Shown here in pieces: positions 50,085-59,149 of a stretch of 64,000 nucleotides of DNA; the stretch's first letter is position 1; every line of letters starts with the position of its first letter. The stretch is taken from assembly GCA_947303085.1 (NCBI GenBank), contig CAMYXP010000004.1, positions 62,001 through 126,000 of the forward strand. The letters are read 5' to 3'. The translations under genes were made by a program, and so were the position numbers. The stretch comes from an uncultured Bacteroidales bacterium. GTDB lineage: Bacteria; Bacteroidota; Bacteroidia; Bacteroidales; F082. The notes beneath the pieces are model-generated. The model was not told the DNA's origin. It saw only the letters and a list, made by a program, of their open reading frames with translations, and ran no database searches.

Positions 50085-51848
50085 GTGGAAACACGTTGGA
50101 TTATAGCACAAGATGTAGATAAACAATTAGTTAAGGGCTTGTCGGAGTCGCTGGGCATCGATGAGATTTTGACTACATTGTTGGTTCAGCGTGGTATCAC
50201 CAATTACGATGAGGCGAAAAATTTCTTCCGTCCGTCGCTCGACCATCTTCATGACCCGTTCCTGATGAAGGACATGGACAAGGCGGTCGACCGTCTGCAG
50301 AAGGCGATGAACGATGGCGAGAAAATCTTGATTTACGGCGACTACGATGTCGACGGAACAACAGCTGTCGCATTGATTTACACCTACTTAAAGAATTTCG
50401 TCAACAAAAAGAAAATCGAGTTCTACATCCCTGACCGTTACGACGAGGGATACGGAATTTCATATAAAGGCATCGACTATGCCGCCGACAACGGCTTCGG
50501 TCTGGTAATTGTGCTTGACTGCGGCATCAAGGCGGTTGAAAAAATTGAATATGCCAACGAACGTGGTGTCGACTTCATCATCTGCGACCACCACCGTCCT
50601 GACGAGGTGATTCCTAATGCGGTGGCAGTGCTCGACTCAAAACGTCCCGACTGCCAGTATCCTTACAAGGAACTTTCAGGTTGCGGCGTTGGTTTCAAGC
50701 TCATCACAGCATTGTCGATGCGTTTGGGCAGACCTATCGAAGAAGTCTACGAACTCCTTGATTATGTTGCAGTTAGCATTGCGGCAGATATTGTTCCTAT
50801 CACTGGTGAGAACAGGGTTTTGGCATATTTCGGACTGAAACAGCTCAACAAAAATCCTCGTCCGGGCATCGAGGCGGTGTTGCGTCAGGCAAATATCGGC
50901 CGCAAAAAAGACGTCCCGGCAACAGAAGCCGAGCAAGGCAACGCCCTCGAAAGAGAGATGACAATCAGCGATTTGGTGTTCCTCATCGGACCACGTATCA
51001 ACGCTGCAGGCCGTCTGGAGAAGGCAAGCGACTCGGTGCGACTGCTGCTCGCCACTAATTATGACCATGCCGAGAAACTCGCGGCAAGCATCAACGACCT
51101 CAACTCGAAACGTCGTGAGTTCGACAACGCCATCACAGAAGAGGCACTCCAGATGATCGACGCCGACGAGAAGTTGCGCAACGCAAAAAGTACCGTCATC
51201 TTCAATGAAAACTGGCATAAAGGCGTTATCGGCATCGTGGCATCACGTCTCACCGACTCATACTACCGCCCGACCATAGTGCTGACACGCTCAGGCAACC
51301 TCATCACGGGTTCGGCGCGTTCAATAAAGAATTTCGACATCTACGACGCCATCGACGACTGCTCCGATTTGCTTGAGCACTTTGGCGGACACAAATATGC
51401 TGCGGGATTATCGCTGAAACCTGAAAATCTGAAAGAGTTCTCCGAAAGATTCGAGAAATATGTGTCGGAACACCTCGAAGAGGAAGACCTCACACCGGAA
51501 CTCAATGTCGACATCGAGATGGATTTCACCAACATCACTCCTAAGTTCGTGCGCATCCTCAAGCAGTTCGCGCCGTTCGGACCAGGTAACCTCTCGCCGG
51601 TGTTCTTGACCAAAAACGTCGTCGACGCAGGTTTCTCACGCGCCGTCGGAAATCGTAAGCACCTGAAACTCAGCGTAATGCAACAAGGCAACACCGATTT
51701 CGTGTTCTCGGGCATCGCATTCCAAAAAGGCGATTTATTCGAGCGCATCCACGAAAAAGAACCTTTCACAATGTGCTACTACATCGAAGAGAACTTCTGG
51801 CAAGGAAAAACCACGCTGCAACTCAACGTTAAGGATATAAAATTCTAA
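50085..51848 (+). CDS. recJ: Single-stranded-DNA-specific exonuclease RecJ
   Basis: A 587-residue 5'-to-3' exonuclease of the DHH family used in recombination and mismatch repair. Motif I is IYGDYDVDGTT (D86, D88, D90). LDCG carries D145, and motif III is ICDHHRPDE (D168-H169-H170). A later GPRINAAGRL is the RecJ arginine-containing motif, SARSIKNFDI and FGGHKYAAGLSL form the DHHA1 GGGH-type region, and the C-terminal OB fold has FAPFGPGNLSPVF. The start is GTG at 50085 (METRWIIAQDV); no in-frame ATG upstream fits the promoter. The length is normal. Confidence 0.95.
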   Translation: METRWIIAQDVDKQLVKGLSESLGIDEILTTLLVQRGITNYDEAKNFFRPSLDHLHDPFLMKDMDKAVDRLQKAMNDGEKILIYGDYDVDGTTAVALIYTYLKNFVNKKKIEFYIPDRYDEGYGISYKGIDYAADNGFGLVIVLDCGIKAVEKIEYANERGVDFIICDHHRPDEVIPNAVAVLDSKRPDCQYPYKELSGCGVGFKLITALSMRLGRPIEEVYELLDYVAVSIAADIVPITGENRVLAYFGLKQLNKNPRPGIEAVLRQANIGRKKDVPATEAEQGNALEREMTISDLVFLIGPRINAAGRLEKASDSVRLLLATNYDHAEKLAASINDLNSKRREFDNAITEEALQMIDADEKLRNAKSTVIFNENWHKGVIGIVASRLTDSYYRPTIVLTRSGNLITGSARSIKNFDIYDAIDDCSDLLEHFGGHKYAAGLSLKPENLKEFSERFEKYVSEHLEEEDLTPELNVDIEMDFTNITPKFVRILKQFAPFGPGNLSPVFLTKNVVDAGFSRAVGNRKHLKLSVMQQGNTDFVFSGIAFQKGDLFERIHEKEPFTMCYYIEENFWQGKTTLQLNVKDIKF

Positions 51849-51855
51849 TCCTCCT

Positions 51856-51893
51856 TGTCATTCCGACCGACCGTAGGGAGCGGAGGAATCCCA
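51856..51893. repeat. TGTCATTCCGA dispersed repeat
   Basis: TGTCATTCCGACCGACCGTA then GGGAGCGGAGGAATCCC. It lies between the convergent recJ and LysE-type genes, 8 bases after the recJ stop. Confidence 0.8.
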
Positions 51894-51908
51894 TATTAAG
51901 CGAGGGGG

Positions 51909-52628
51909 TTATCTAAAGAAAATCACTCTGATTATTAATGCTATTCCGCACAATGCCAAGATGACTCCGGTTCCTTGGTTAAGGAGTTTCATGCGGCGTT
52001 CGGTGAAGAAGCGTTTTAGAGAATAAGCTCCGACGATTTTCAAGATATCGATTGAAAAAACCGTGGCGAAGGTGCCAAGGAAAAACAACGCCACTAAGCT
52101 TTCGTTTCCGTTGTAAATCTCTGAACCTGAGACAGTTGCAACTGTTGTCATCCAGAATACCCAGATAAACGGGTTGAAAATATTCATCACGAAACCTTTC
52201 GACAGATAAACATACCATCTCGGTCCGTCGCGTTTGATATCTAGTTTCTCATCGATTTTGTCAAGTTTTTCGTCGATTTTTTCAAATTTCTTTTCCATCT
52301 CGGCCAGCTGAGCGCTCTTTTTCTCCGACCGAGCCACTATTTTTTCAGGTTTGCTGTAAAAGGTAAATATTCCGAACCCTATGATTATCAATCCTGCTGT
52401 TACTCCGGCCATCACCACATTGCCGCTGTCGTCAAGGGTAAGCTGAATCGAGGTCATCATCATAAGCACGACGACAAAAATATCGCTCAACAACACTCCT
52501 GTGTCGAACAACAACGCGGTTTTGAAACCTTTGCTAATGCTTGTCTGGATTAGCAAAAAGAACGCTGGGCCAACACCAAAGATTGTCGCCAAGGTCAAAC
52601 CCATCAAAGCACCGTGAAAAAATACCAT
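51909..52628 (-). CDS. LysE-family exporter with an inserted coiled coil
   Basis: A membrane protein of about 239 residues. The N-terminal MVFFHGALMGLTLATIFGVGPAFFLLIQTSISKGFKTALLFDTGVLLSDIF is the LysE/RhtB pattern, and six helices are visible overall. An unusual hydrophilic insert at about residues 102-132 (repeated KIDEKLD units) predicts a charged coiled coil between helices 3 and 4, longer than in typical LysE proteins. NPFIWVFWMTTVATVSG matches the second half of the family. The start is ATG at 52628: a longer TTG frame would begin inside the -7 box. It probably exports amino acids or similar small molecules; substrate unknown. Confidence 0.85.
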   Translation of the reverse strand: MVFFHGALMGLTLATIFGVGPAFFLLIQTSISKGFKTALLFDTGVLLSDIFVVVLMMMTSIQLTLDDSGNVVMAGVTAGLIIIGFGIFTFYSKPEKIVARSEKKSAQLAEMEKKFEKIDEKLDKIDEKLDIKRDGPRWYVYLSKGFVMNIFNPFIWVFWMTTVATVSGSEIYNGNESLVALFFLGTFATVFSIDILKIVGAYSLKRFFTERRMKLLNQGTGVILALCGIALIIRVIFFR

Positions 52629-52655
52629 AAATGCTCGTACTATTTCAAAAACATA

Positions 52656-52663
52656 CAAAAGTA
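52656..52663 (-). promoter_or_regulatory. -7 promoter element of the LysE-type gene
   Basis: TACTTTTG on the minus strand, about 28 bases upstream of the ATG at 52628. It rules against the longer TTG start at 52658. Confidence 0.5.
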
Positions 52664-52701
52664 CGAATATTTTTTAATACAAAACGATTTTTTCTTCGCA
52701 A

Positions 52702-55263
52702 TTATTTGCTCGCCACGACGACAGCCTTTTTAAATCTTTTTATATCTCCTTGAATATCAAATACTTCCACAAACACCACATAAATTCCAACAGGAATAAT
52801 TCCACCGTTTTCGTCCAGTCCGTTCCACACAAAACGGCTTTGATTCGCAATGTTTTGGCAGTTCACAAGGTTCCTTACAAGTCGTCCTTGCGAGTCGAAA
52901 ATCATGATTTTGGCAGTATATCCGCTCCCAAAGGCCGTCAGATTTATCGTCGTGATGTCATCGAAACCGTCGCCGTCGGGAGAAAAAATGGGCGGAGTTA
53001 TCTCGACATCGGCTATTTTGTCTTCATTTTCAACGAAAACGGAGTTTTGGTAACCAGGGGTGCCGTATAAAGGAGCCGCCGCCGAATGCCAGTTTTCGGG
53101 ATCGCCGGAAGCGATGTTCGGACTTACTCTTTCAAGCGAAACGCCTTTCGTTTCGGTCAACAACGGATAATGCGAGTCTTCGGAATAGCTCATACAATCT
53201 ATCATTTTATCGCCAAAAAACAACGCGGCGGCGGCTCCACCATTGGGATACGACGGAAAACTCTTCATCGTTATGAAATTATCAGTCGAACACTCGTATT
53301 GAGTGCCAATTTCATTAGGTGTCGTGGTCAACAGAAGATACGCTCCTGGCAAAAGCTGACGGTTTTCTGTACAGATTTCCTTAATCGTAGTGTCGGGAGG
53401 ATTGGGAAAGGTCTGTTTTATCATCCCAAGCCTTAAATCACTGATATTCAGCACTTTATCAGATTTATTATATATCTCAACATAGTCCGAGGCCGGACTT
53501 ATAGGGTCAAAAAGTATCTCATTTATCACTACGTCGCCTGATAACGCCTCGCTCGGGAGACCGAAAGCATAACTACAACCATCCAAGATGGGTGCTCCCG
53601 AGCAATTTGTTAAACCAAAAACTGATATTTTATAAAAAGAATGAACCAAGAAAGCCTGCGGGAAATACAGGGTTATGCTTTTAGCATCTTGTGATGGAAC
53701 AACATAATATGGATGGGTATTAAATTCAACAATAGTATAATTATCAGCGTTTCCTAATGATTTCGAGTCCATTTTCTGGTTGAAAAACACCTCGATACTG
53801 TTTTCTGAAAGCACGTCGACATAATCGATGGCGGGCGTTATTGTAACTATTCCGTCGACTGAGTTTTTTGCGCCCGGAGTTCCTCCGTTATGATTGCAGC
53901 TGGCACGCCAGTTTTCGGCAGCCAAACACGGTGAGTGTGGGTCGATCTGTTCCAACGACCATCCTCCATCAGATTTGACGTTGTCACGATACCAAGTTTT
54001 ATCAAAAAATAATTCAAAAATAAAAGTTTTATGAAACTCTAAATAAATCAAAGAACCGCTGTTTGGTATCGAAAACGATGAAAAACCCACACAATCACCA
54101 TATTCTGACAAAAACTCTATAGATTCTTCCTTACATAATATTACATATCCATTTGATTGAATATCAACATCTTGTGTTATTTCTTTCTCACTTGTGCCAA
54201 TAACCAGAACCCAATCTTTCAAATTGATGACATGGTTTGTAGTGTTGTATAATTCAATATACTCGCACGACGGCAAACCGACGCTTGGCTCTGGATCGGC
54301 CATAATCTCGTTTATCACAATATCATTTTCATGAACATTATAATGAATAAATTGGTATTGAATATTTTCGCTAATGTTTCCCGAAAAATCTTGTATCTTA
54401 TTGATAGTCAGTGTATAATAAACACCCTCCTCAATTTTGTTTGAAAACGACAATATCAACGAGGAACGGTTGGTGCCGTTATATTCGGCATACATTGGTG
54501 TTCCCACATTATTATCCAGGTAATAATTATCCGGCTCAAAAGCAAAAACATTGTCGACAAGTTCATTAAAATCCAATTGTATCTTGTTATATTTCAATAC
54601 TATAAGATTATTTAGCTGTGGAGGTTCCGAATCAACAATGAGTGCTCCGGCATAAACATCGTCGAGATACACTTTCTTTGCGTTGCTGGCACTGAAAGTC
54701 GCCCTGATTCCAAACCTTCCAGTCGGTTCGTAAGTGTCATCAACACCTTGAGCTTCAAGTAGATAGTCGTCGGAACCCGTTTTGTCGACATAGATTTTCC
54801 ACGTTCCGCGTGCATCGCGCGTAATCTTGAAGAAGGCGGAGAATGACGAAGCGATAAACGTGTCCGTTCCTCTGCAAACACTAACACTTGTTTCTCCTTC
54901 AACACGTTGTAAATCAACAACATCATTACTCCCCGCTTCTCCAAACCTAACAAAATATTTATCACACAAGTAAATGTCACTGTAATTGTTTGCTGAAGGA
55001 GAGAATGCCTCACGAAGCCAAAAATGCCATTCATATTCGCCATCAGCAACACCACCAGCTATATCAGCATCACAAAACAGGCTTGCTTCTCCGGCATTCT
55101 CCGCATTCAACTGTAATTGATAATTGGCGTTAACCACAAAAAGCGATTCAGTTCCGATCCAAACAGGATTGTCGGTGAAATCTCCATCAGAGAAATCATC
55201 AACAACCTGTCCGAAACAGCAAATCGGCACAATTAATATAAGGTATGTCAATATCTTTAACAT
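52702..55263 (-). CDS. Large secreted lamin-tail-domain protein with FlgD-like C terminus
   Basis: An envelope or surface protein of about 853 residues. The signal peptide MLKILTYLILIVPICCFG starts at 55263; an alternative ATG is at 55275. An N-terminal lectin/laminin G-like region has DFSDGDFTDNPVWIGTESLF, YEWHFWLREAFSPSANNYSDIYL and GRFGIRATFSASNAKKVYLDDVYAG. Lamin-tail domains are near 311-360 (DIVINEIMADPEPS) and 573-620 (GDVVINEILFDPIS), with Ig-like bacterial repeats around them. The last about 100 residues (ITPPIFSPDGDGFDDITTINL to FKKAVVVASK) are FlgD/gliding-motility C-terminal-like and could act as the T9SS signal. Function is unknown; adhesion or nuclease-associated roles are seen for lamin-tail proteins. 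Confidence 0.85.
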   Translation of the reverse strand: MLKILTYLILIVPICCFGQVVDDFSDGDFTDNPVWIGTESLFVVNANYQLQLNAENAGEASLFCDADIAGGVADGEYEWHFWLREAFSPSANNYSDIYLCDKYFVRFGEAGSNDVVDLQRVEGETSVSVCRGTDTFIASSFSAFFKITRDARGTWKIYVDKTGSDDYLLEAQGVDDTYEPTGRFGIRATFSASNAKKVYLDDVYAGALIVDSEPPQLNNLIVLKYNKIQLDFNELVDNVFAFEPDNYYLDNNVGTPMYAEYNGTNRSSLILSFSNKIEEGVYYTLTINKIQDFSGNISENIQYQFIHYNVHENDIVINEIMADPEPSVGLPSCEYIELYNTTNHVINLKDWVLVIGTSEKEITQDVDIQSNGYVILCKEESIEFLSEYGDCVGFSSFSIPNSGSLIYLEFHKTFIFELFFDKTWYRDNVKSDGGWSLEQIDPHSPCLAAENWRASCNHNGGTPGAKNSVDGIVTITPAIDYVDVLSENSIEVFFNQKMDSKSLGNADNYTIVEFNTHPYYVVPSQDAKSITLYFPQAFLVHSFYKISVFGLTNCSGAPILDGCSYAFGLPSEALSGDVVINEILFDPISPASDYVEIYNKSDKVLNISDLRLGMIKQTFPNPPDTTIKEICTENRQLLPGAYLLLTTTPNEIGTQYECSTDNFITMKSFPSYPNGGAAAALFFGDKMIDCMSYSEDSHYPLLTETKGVSLERVSPNIASGDPENWHSAAAPLYGTPGYQNSVFVENEDKIADVEITPPIFSPDGDGFDDITTINLTAFGSGYTAKIMIFDSQGRLVRNLVNCQNIANQSRFVWNGLDENGGIIPVGIYVVFVEVFDIQGDIKRFKKAVVVASK

Positions 55264-55310
55264 TTTTGCAAACATAGCGTTAATTATTGGAGTTTTTTTC
55301 TTACTTTTGC

Positions 55311-55319
55311 GCAAAACTA
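55311..55319 (-). promoter_or_regulatory. -7 promoter element of the lamin-tail gene (one of two)
   Basis: TAGTTTTGC on the minus strand. A second match, TATGTTTGC at 55267-55275, lies only 3-4 bases before the ATG at 55263 and would give a leaderless mRNA. Either could be used. Confidence 0.4.
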
Positions 55320-55455
55320 TAACATATTTTTTTATGGTTTTTCGTTTTTAACACTTTTTAACACAAGCTGCGGAAAAATGGCGGAAATCTTAATAAAATA
55401 TGTAATATTCGGGTATAATTGTTAAAAAATTTTAACATTTCGGAGGAAGAAAAAA

Positions 55456-56442
55456 ATGAAAATCGCGGTCATCGGAGCCACAGGACTTGTAGGACAAAAA
55501 ATGCTTCAGGTGTTGGCTGAACGCAAACTGCCAATTGATGAGCTTATAGTGGCGGCATCGGAGCGTTCGATAGGAAAAACAACGAATTTCAAAGGCAAAC
55601 CCTACACTTTGATTTCGGTTGAGGAAGCTATTGAGAAACGTCCCGACATCGCTATTTTCTCAGCCGGAGCCGACGCTTCGCTGAAATATGCACCGCTTTT
55701 CGCCGAAAAAGGTACATACGTGGTCGACAACAGCTCGGCTTGGCGCAAAAAAGAAGGCATTCCGTTGGTGGTTCCCGAAATCAATGCAAGCGACATAACC
55801 GCTGATACTCATATCATTGCGAACCCAAACTGCTCAACCATCGAGCTTGTGATGGCTCTGGCACCAATGCATCGTCGTTATGGAATCAAACGTATTGTGG
55901 TTTCAACATATCAGTCGGTGAGCGGCAGCGGCATCAAAGGTTTGAACCAGCTGCATTTGGAGCAACAGGGAAAGAAGTCGGAAAACCCTGCATATCCTCA
56001 TCAAATCCACGAAAACATCATACCTCACGGAGGCAATTTCCTTGATGACGGCAACACCACTGAAGAGGAAAAACTTATTTTCGAGACAAATAAGATTTTA
56101 CATTCAAAGATAGCTGTCTCGGCAACAGTGGCCCGCGTTCCTGTTTATGGCGGACATTCAGAATCGGTGAATGTGGAGTTTTCACAACCTTATGATTTAC
56201 AAGAAATTAGATCTATTTTAGAAAAAACTCCCGGCATTATCGTAGCCGACAACCCAAGTGAAAATCGTTATCCGACACCTTTGATGGCATACGATAAAGA
56301 CGAGGTCTTCATTGGCAGAATGAGACGCGACAACAGCATCGAAAATGGTTTTAATTTCTGGGTTGTTAGCGATAATATCAGAAAAGGAGCGGCAACAAAT
56401 GCCGTTGAAATTGCCGATTATTTAATTAATAATGTATTGTAG
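55456..56442 (+). CDS. asd: Aspartate-semialdehyde dehydrogenase
   Basis: A 328-residue cytoplasmic NADPH enzyme that reduces aspartyl phosphate to aspartate semialdehyde, the branch point to lysine/diaminopimelate, threonine and methionine. It has the N-terminal nucleotide-binding IGATGLVGQKMLQVL, the catalytic Cys126 in ANPNCSTIELVMALAP, and GHSESVNVEF with the catalytic His region. A strong CGGAGGAAG lies 8 bases before the ATG, rare in this phylum. The TAG stop (56440-56442) lies inside a TGTAGGGACAAGC palindromic repeat, so the repeat supplies the end of the reading frame. Confidence 0.96.
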   Translation: MKIAVIGATGLVGQKMLQVLAERKLPIDELIVAASERSIGKTTNFKGKPYTLISVEEAIEKRPDIAIFSAGADASLKYAPLFAEKGTYVVDNSSAWRKKEGIPLVVPEINASDITADTHIIANPNCSTIELVMALAPMHRRYGIKRIVVSTYQSVSGSGIKGLNQLHLEQQGKKSENPAYPHQIHENIIPHGGNFLDDGNTTEEEKLIFETNKILHSKIAVSATVARVPVYGGHSESVNVEFSQPYDLQEIRSILEKTPGIIVADNPSENRYPTPLMAYDKDEVFIGRMRRDNSIENGFNFWVVSDNIRKGAATNAVEIADYLINNVL

Positions 56443-56463
56443 GGACAAGCTTGTCCGTACGGG
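56438..56463. repeat. TGTAGGGACAAGC palindromic repeat at the end of asd
   Basis: TGTAGGGACAAGCTTGTCCG then TACGGG. GGACAAGCTTGTCC is a perfect palindrome, and the TGTAGGGAC edge matches the repeat at 8229-8254. It contains the asd stop codon and fills the asd-ribF gap. Confidence 0.75.
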
Positions 56464-56468
56464 ATGAA

Positions 56469-57395
56469 ATGAAGATTTATTACGACATAAATGATTTTGA
56501 ACAAGTACCGCATGCGGTAGTCACCATCGGAACGTTCGACGGGGTTCATCGTGGGCATCAGGAAATATTGAAAAACCTGGTGAGTCAAGCGAAAGAAATC
56601 GGTGGTGAGAGCGTCGTGGTTACATTTTACCCACACCCCCGACAGGTGCTGAGTCATGACGCGGGCATTCGTTTCATATCTACACAAGAAGAAAAAATAA
56701 ATCATCTTAAAGCATTAGGCATTGATAATCTTATCATTATAAAATTTACCAAAGAGTTCGCAAGTACTTCATCAGAAGATTTTATTAAAAATTATATCGT
56801 TAAAAACATCGCTCCTGCAGTGTTGATTATCGGCTATGATCATCATTTCGGTAGTGGCAGAACCGGTGACTTCAGCATGCTTTACGAGCTTGGAAATCAA
56901 TATAATTTCAAGGTTGAGAAGATTCAGGAACAAGATATCGAAAATGTGGCAGTCAGCTCAACGAAAATCCGTCATTATTTGGAAATCGGCGATATCAAAC
57001 ACGCCAATATGCTGCTCGGATATGAGTTTTCTTATACTGGAAAGGTTGTAAAAGGTCAACAAGTAGGCCATAAAATAGGTTTCCCGACAGCAAATATTGA
57101 AGTTGCAAAAGAGTTTCAACTCATTGAAAAACAAGGTGTTTACGCGACTTTTGTTGATGTCGGCGGCAAATCTTATCCGGCAATGACATATATAGGCAAA
57201 CGCCCGACTATGCACGACAACCGCCCCCAAAGCATCGAAAGCAACATTATCAATTTCGATGAAGATATCTATGGCAAAGAAATCAAGGTAAGATTTGTGG
57301 ATTTTGTGCGTGAAGATATAAGATTTGATAACACCGAGGCTTTAAAAAATCAAATAGAAAAGGATAAATTAAATATTATAAACATTTTAAATTAA
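56469..57395 (+). CDS. ribF: Bifunctional riboflavin kinase/FAD synthetase
   Basis: A 308-residue enzyme making FMN and FAD from riboflavin. The N-terminal nucleotidyltransferase domain has VVTIGTFDGVHRGHQEIL (the HRGH nucleotide-binding motif), GYDHHFGSGRTGDFSML and VSSTKIRHYLEIGDI. The C-terminal kinase domain has GQQVGHKIGFPTANIE (the PTAN motif), GVYATFVDVGGKSYPAMTYIGKRPTM and ESNIINFDEDIYGKEIKVRFVDFVREDIRF. The ATG at 56469 is preferred; the longer frame starts on a TTG inside the palindromic repeat. It is only 5 bases ahead of the dipeptidase gene, so the two are probably co-transcribed. Confidence 0.95.
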   Translation: MKIYYDINDFEQVPHAVVTIGTFDGVHRGHQEILKNLVSQAKEIGGESVVVTFYPHPRQVLSHDAGIRFISTQEEKINHLKALGIDNLIIIKFTKEFASTSSEDFIKNYIVKNIAPAVLIIGYDHHFGSGRTGDFSMLYELGNQYNFKVEKIQEQDIENVAVSSTKIRHYLEIGDIKHANMLLGYEFSYTGKVVKGQQVGHKIGFPTANIEVAKEFQLIEKQGVYATFVDVGGKSYPAMTYIGKRPTMHDNRPQSIESNIINFDEDIYGKEIKVRFVDFVREDIRFDNTEALKNQIEKDKLNIINILN

Positions 57396-57400
57396 ATACT

Positions 57401-59140
57401 ATGAAGAAATTACTAACATTATTAGCAATTATTTGCCTTCTTGGAATGACGAAGGCGAGTGCATGCACCAACTTCCTTGTCACCAAGGGAGCATCGGTCG
57501 ACGGCTCTACCATGATTTCGTATGCCGCTGATTCTCATGTACTTTACGGTGAATTATATCACTATCCGGCAGCCGATTATCCGGAGGGTGCCATGCGCCA
57601 ACTTTATGATTGGGACAGCGGCCGTTACCTCGGCGAGATTCCTGAAGTGAGCCATACATATAATGTTGTAGGCAACATGAACGAATATCAGCTGGCTATC
57701 GGTGAGACAACCTACGGCGGACTTGAATGTCTTTGGGAAGGTGAAGGCTTAATGGATTATGGCACATTGATTTACATCTCGTTACAGCGTTGCAAGACAG
57801 CTCGCGAGGCCATCCGTAACATCGCCGAACTTACAGCAAAATATGGCTATATCAGCGAAGGCGAGTCATTCTCAATTGCCGACACTGAAGAGGTTTGGAT
57901 TATGGAAATGATAGGCAAAGGCAAGTTTGAAAAAGGCATGGTGTGGGTGGCACGCCGCATCCCCGACGGATATGTTTGCGGTCACGCCAACCAGGCACGT
58001 ATCACAACATTCCCGCTTGCAAAGAAAAACAAGACATCTGTCACGTCGAAAGATTTCAAGAAGTTCATGAAAGACATGAACATCGACTGCATCTATTCGG
58101 AAGACGTGATTTCATTCGCAAAGAAGAATAATCTTTACGTCGGTAAAGACGAAGACTTCTCATTCTCAGACGTTTACGCTCCTGTCGACTTCGGCGCGGC
58201 ACGTGGCTGCGAAATCCGCGTGTGGGCAATGTTCAACCAGGTTACAGAAGGCATGGACGCATATTGGGACTATGCCACCGGCCGTAACATCAATCGCGCG
58301 AAACCATACGTGGTTGGTGAACCCCAGACAGTTGAGAATTTCCCGAGCAACAGAATGCCTCTTTGGGTTAAACCAAGCAAGAAAGTGTCGGTTCTCGACA
58401 TGATGAGCTTCATGCGCGACCACCTCGAAGGCACCGAACTCGACATGACCAAAGACCTTGGCGCTGGTCCATTCCACTGCCCATATCGTTGGCGTCCAAT
58501 GGGTTGGGAGATCGACGGTGTTGGATACGTCCACGAGAGAACAACAGCCACACAGCAGACAGGCTTCTCGTTTGTTTCACAGAGCAACGCCAACAGCATC
58601 CCTGAAATCGGCGGTATCATCTGGTGGGGTGTCGACGACGCTGCAAGCACCGTCTACTGCCCGATGTACACCTGCATGACGGAGATTCCGCTCTGCTATC
58701 GCGAAGGCAACGGCTCGATGATGGAATTCTCAGAGACATCAGGATTCTGGATTTTCAACCAGATGTCGAACTGGGCTTACACAAAATATGACTACATCCA
58801 CCCTGAAATCGAGGCAAAACAGGCAGAATACGAGCAGGGCTGGGTGAAATCAGTGCAAAACGTCAACACCAAAGCGGCTGAGATTTATGCAAAAGACCCT
58901 GCAGAAGCAGTGAAATTCCTCACAAAATACTCAAACGAAGAAGCCACAAGACTCTGCAACGAATGGAAGGCGTTCTATCAGCAGCTCTTTGTGAAATACA
59001 TGGATGGCAACGTGAAAACAGCCCGCGAAGTTCCTGAAGGTTACAAATACTATGCACCAAAAGTGGAACAGCCAAAATACAGCGAAGAATTCTACAGAGC
59101 TATCATTAAGGAAACTGGCGATAAGCTGAAAGCTTATTAA
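57401..59140 (+). CDS. Secreted C69-family dipeptidase
   Basis: A 579-residue N-terminal-nucleophile hydrolase. The signal peptide MKKLLTLLAIICLLGMTKASA is followed directly by Cys22 (CTNFLVTKGAS), which would become the catalytic N-terminal cysteine after cleavage, as in PepD/C69 peptidases. Typical later segments are GSTMISYAADSH, YNVVGNMNEYQLAIGETTYGG, WIMEMIGKG and VCGHANQARITTFPL. It likely cleaves dipeptides or acyl-amide bonds in the periplasm or outside the cell, feeding amino-acid fermentation. It follows ribF by 5 bases and is closed by a strong bidirectional hairpin. The length is normal for the Bacteroidetes secreted form. Confidence 0.92.
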   Translation: MKKLLTLLAIICLLGMTKASACTNFLVTKGASVDGSTMISYAADSHVLYGELYHYPAADYPEGAMRQLYDWDSGRYLGEIPEVSHTYNVVGNMNEYQLAIGETTYGGLECLWEGEGLMDYGTLIYISLQRCKTAREAIRNIAELTAKYGYISEGESFSIADTEEVWIMEMIGKGKFEKGMVWVARRIPDGYVCGHANQARITTFPLAKKNKTSVTSKDFKKFMKDMNIDCIYSEDVISFAKKNNLYVGKDEDFSFSDVYAPVDFGAARGCEIRVWAMFNQVTEGMDAYWDYATGRNINRAKPYVVGEPQTVENFPSNRMPLWVKPSKKVSVLDMMSFMRDHLEGTELDMTKDLGAGPFHCPYRWRPMGWEIDGVGYVHERTTATQQTGFSFVSQSNANSIPEIGGIIWWGVDDAASTVYCPMYTCMTEIPLCYREGNGSMMEFSETSGFWIFNQMSNWAYTKYDYIHPEIEAKQAEYEQGWVKSVQNVNTKAAEIYAKDPAEAVKFLTKYSNEEATRLCNEWKAFYQQLFVKYMDGNVKTAREVPEGYKYYAPKVEQPKYSEEFYRAIIKETGDKLKAY

Positions 59141-59149
59141 TGATTAATA

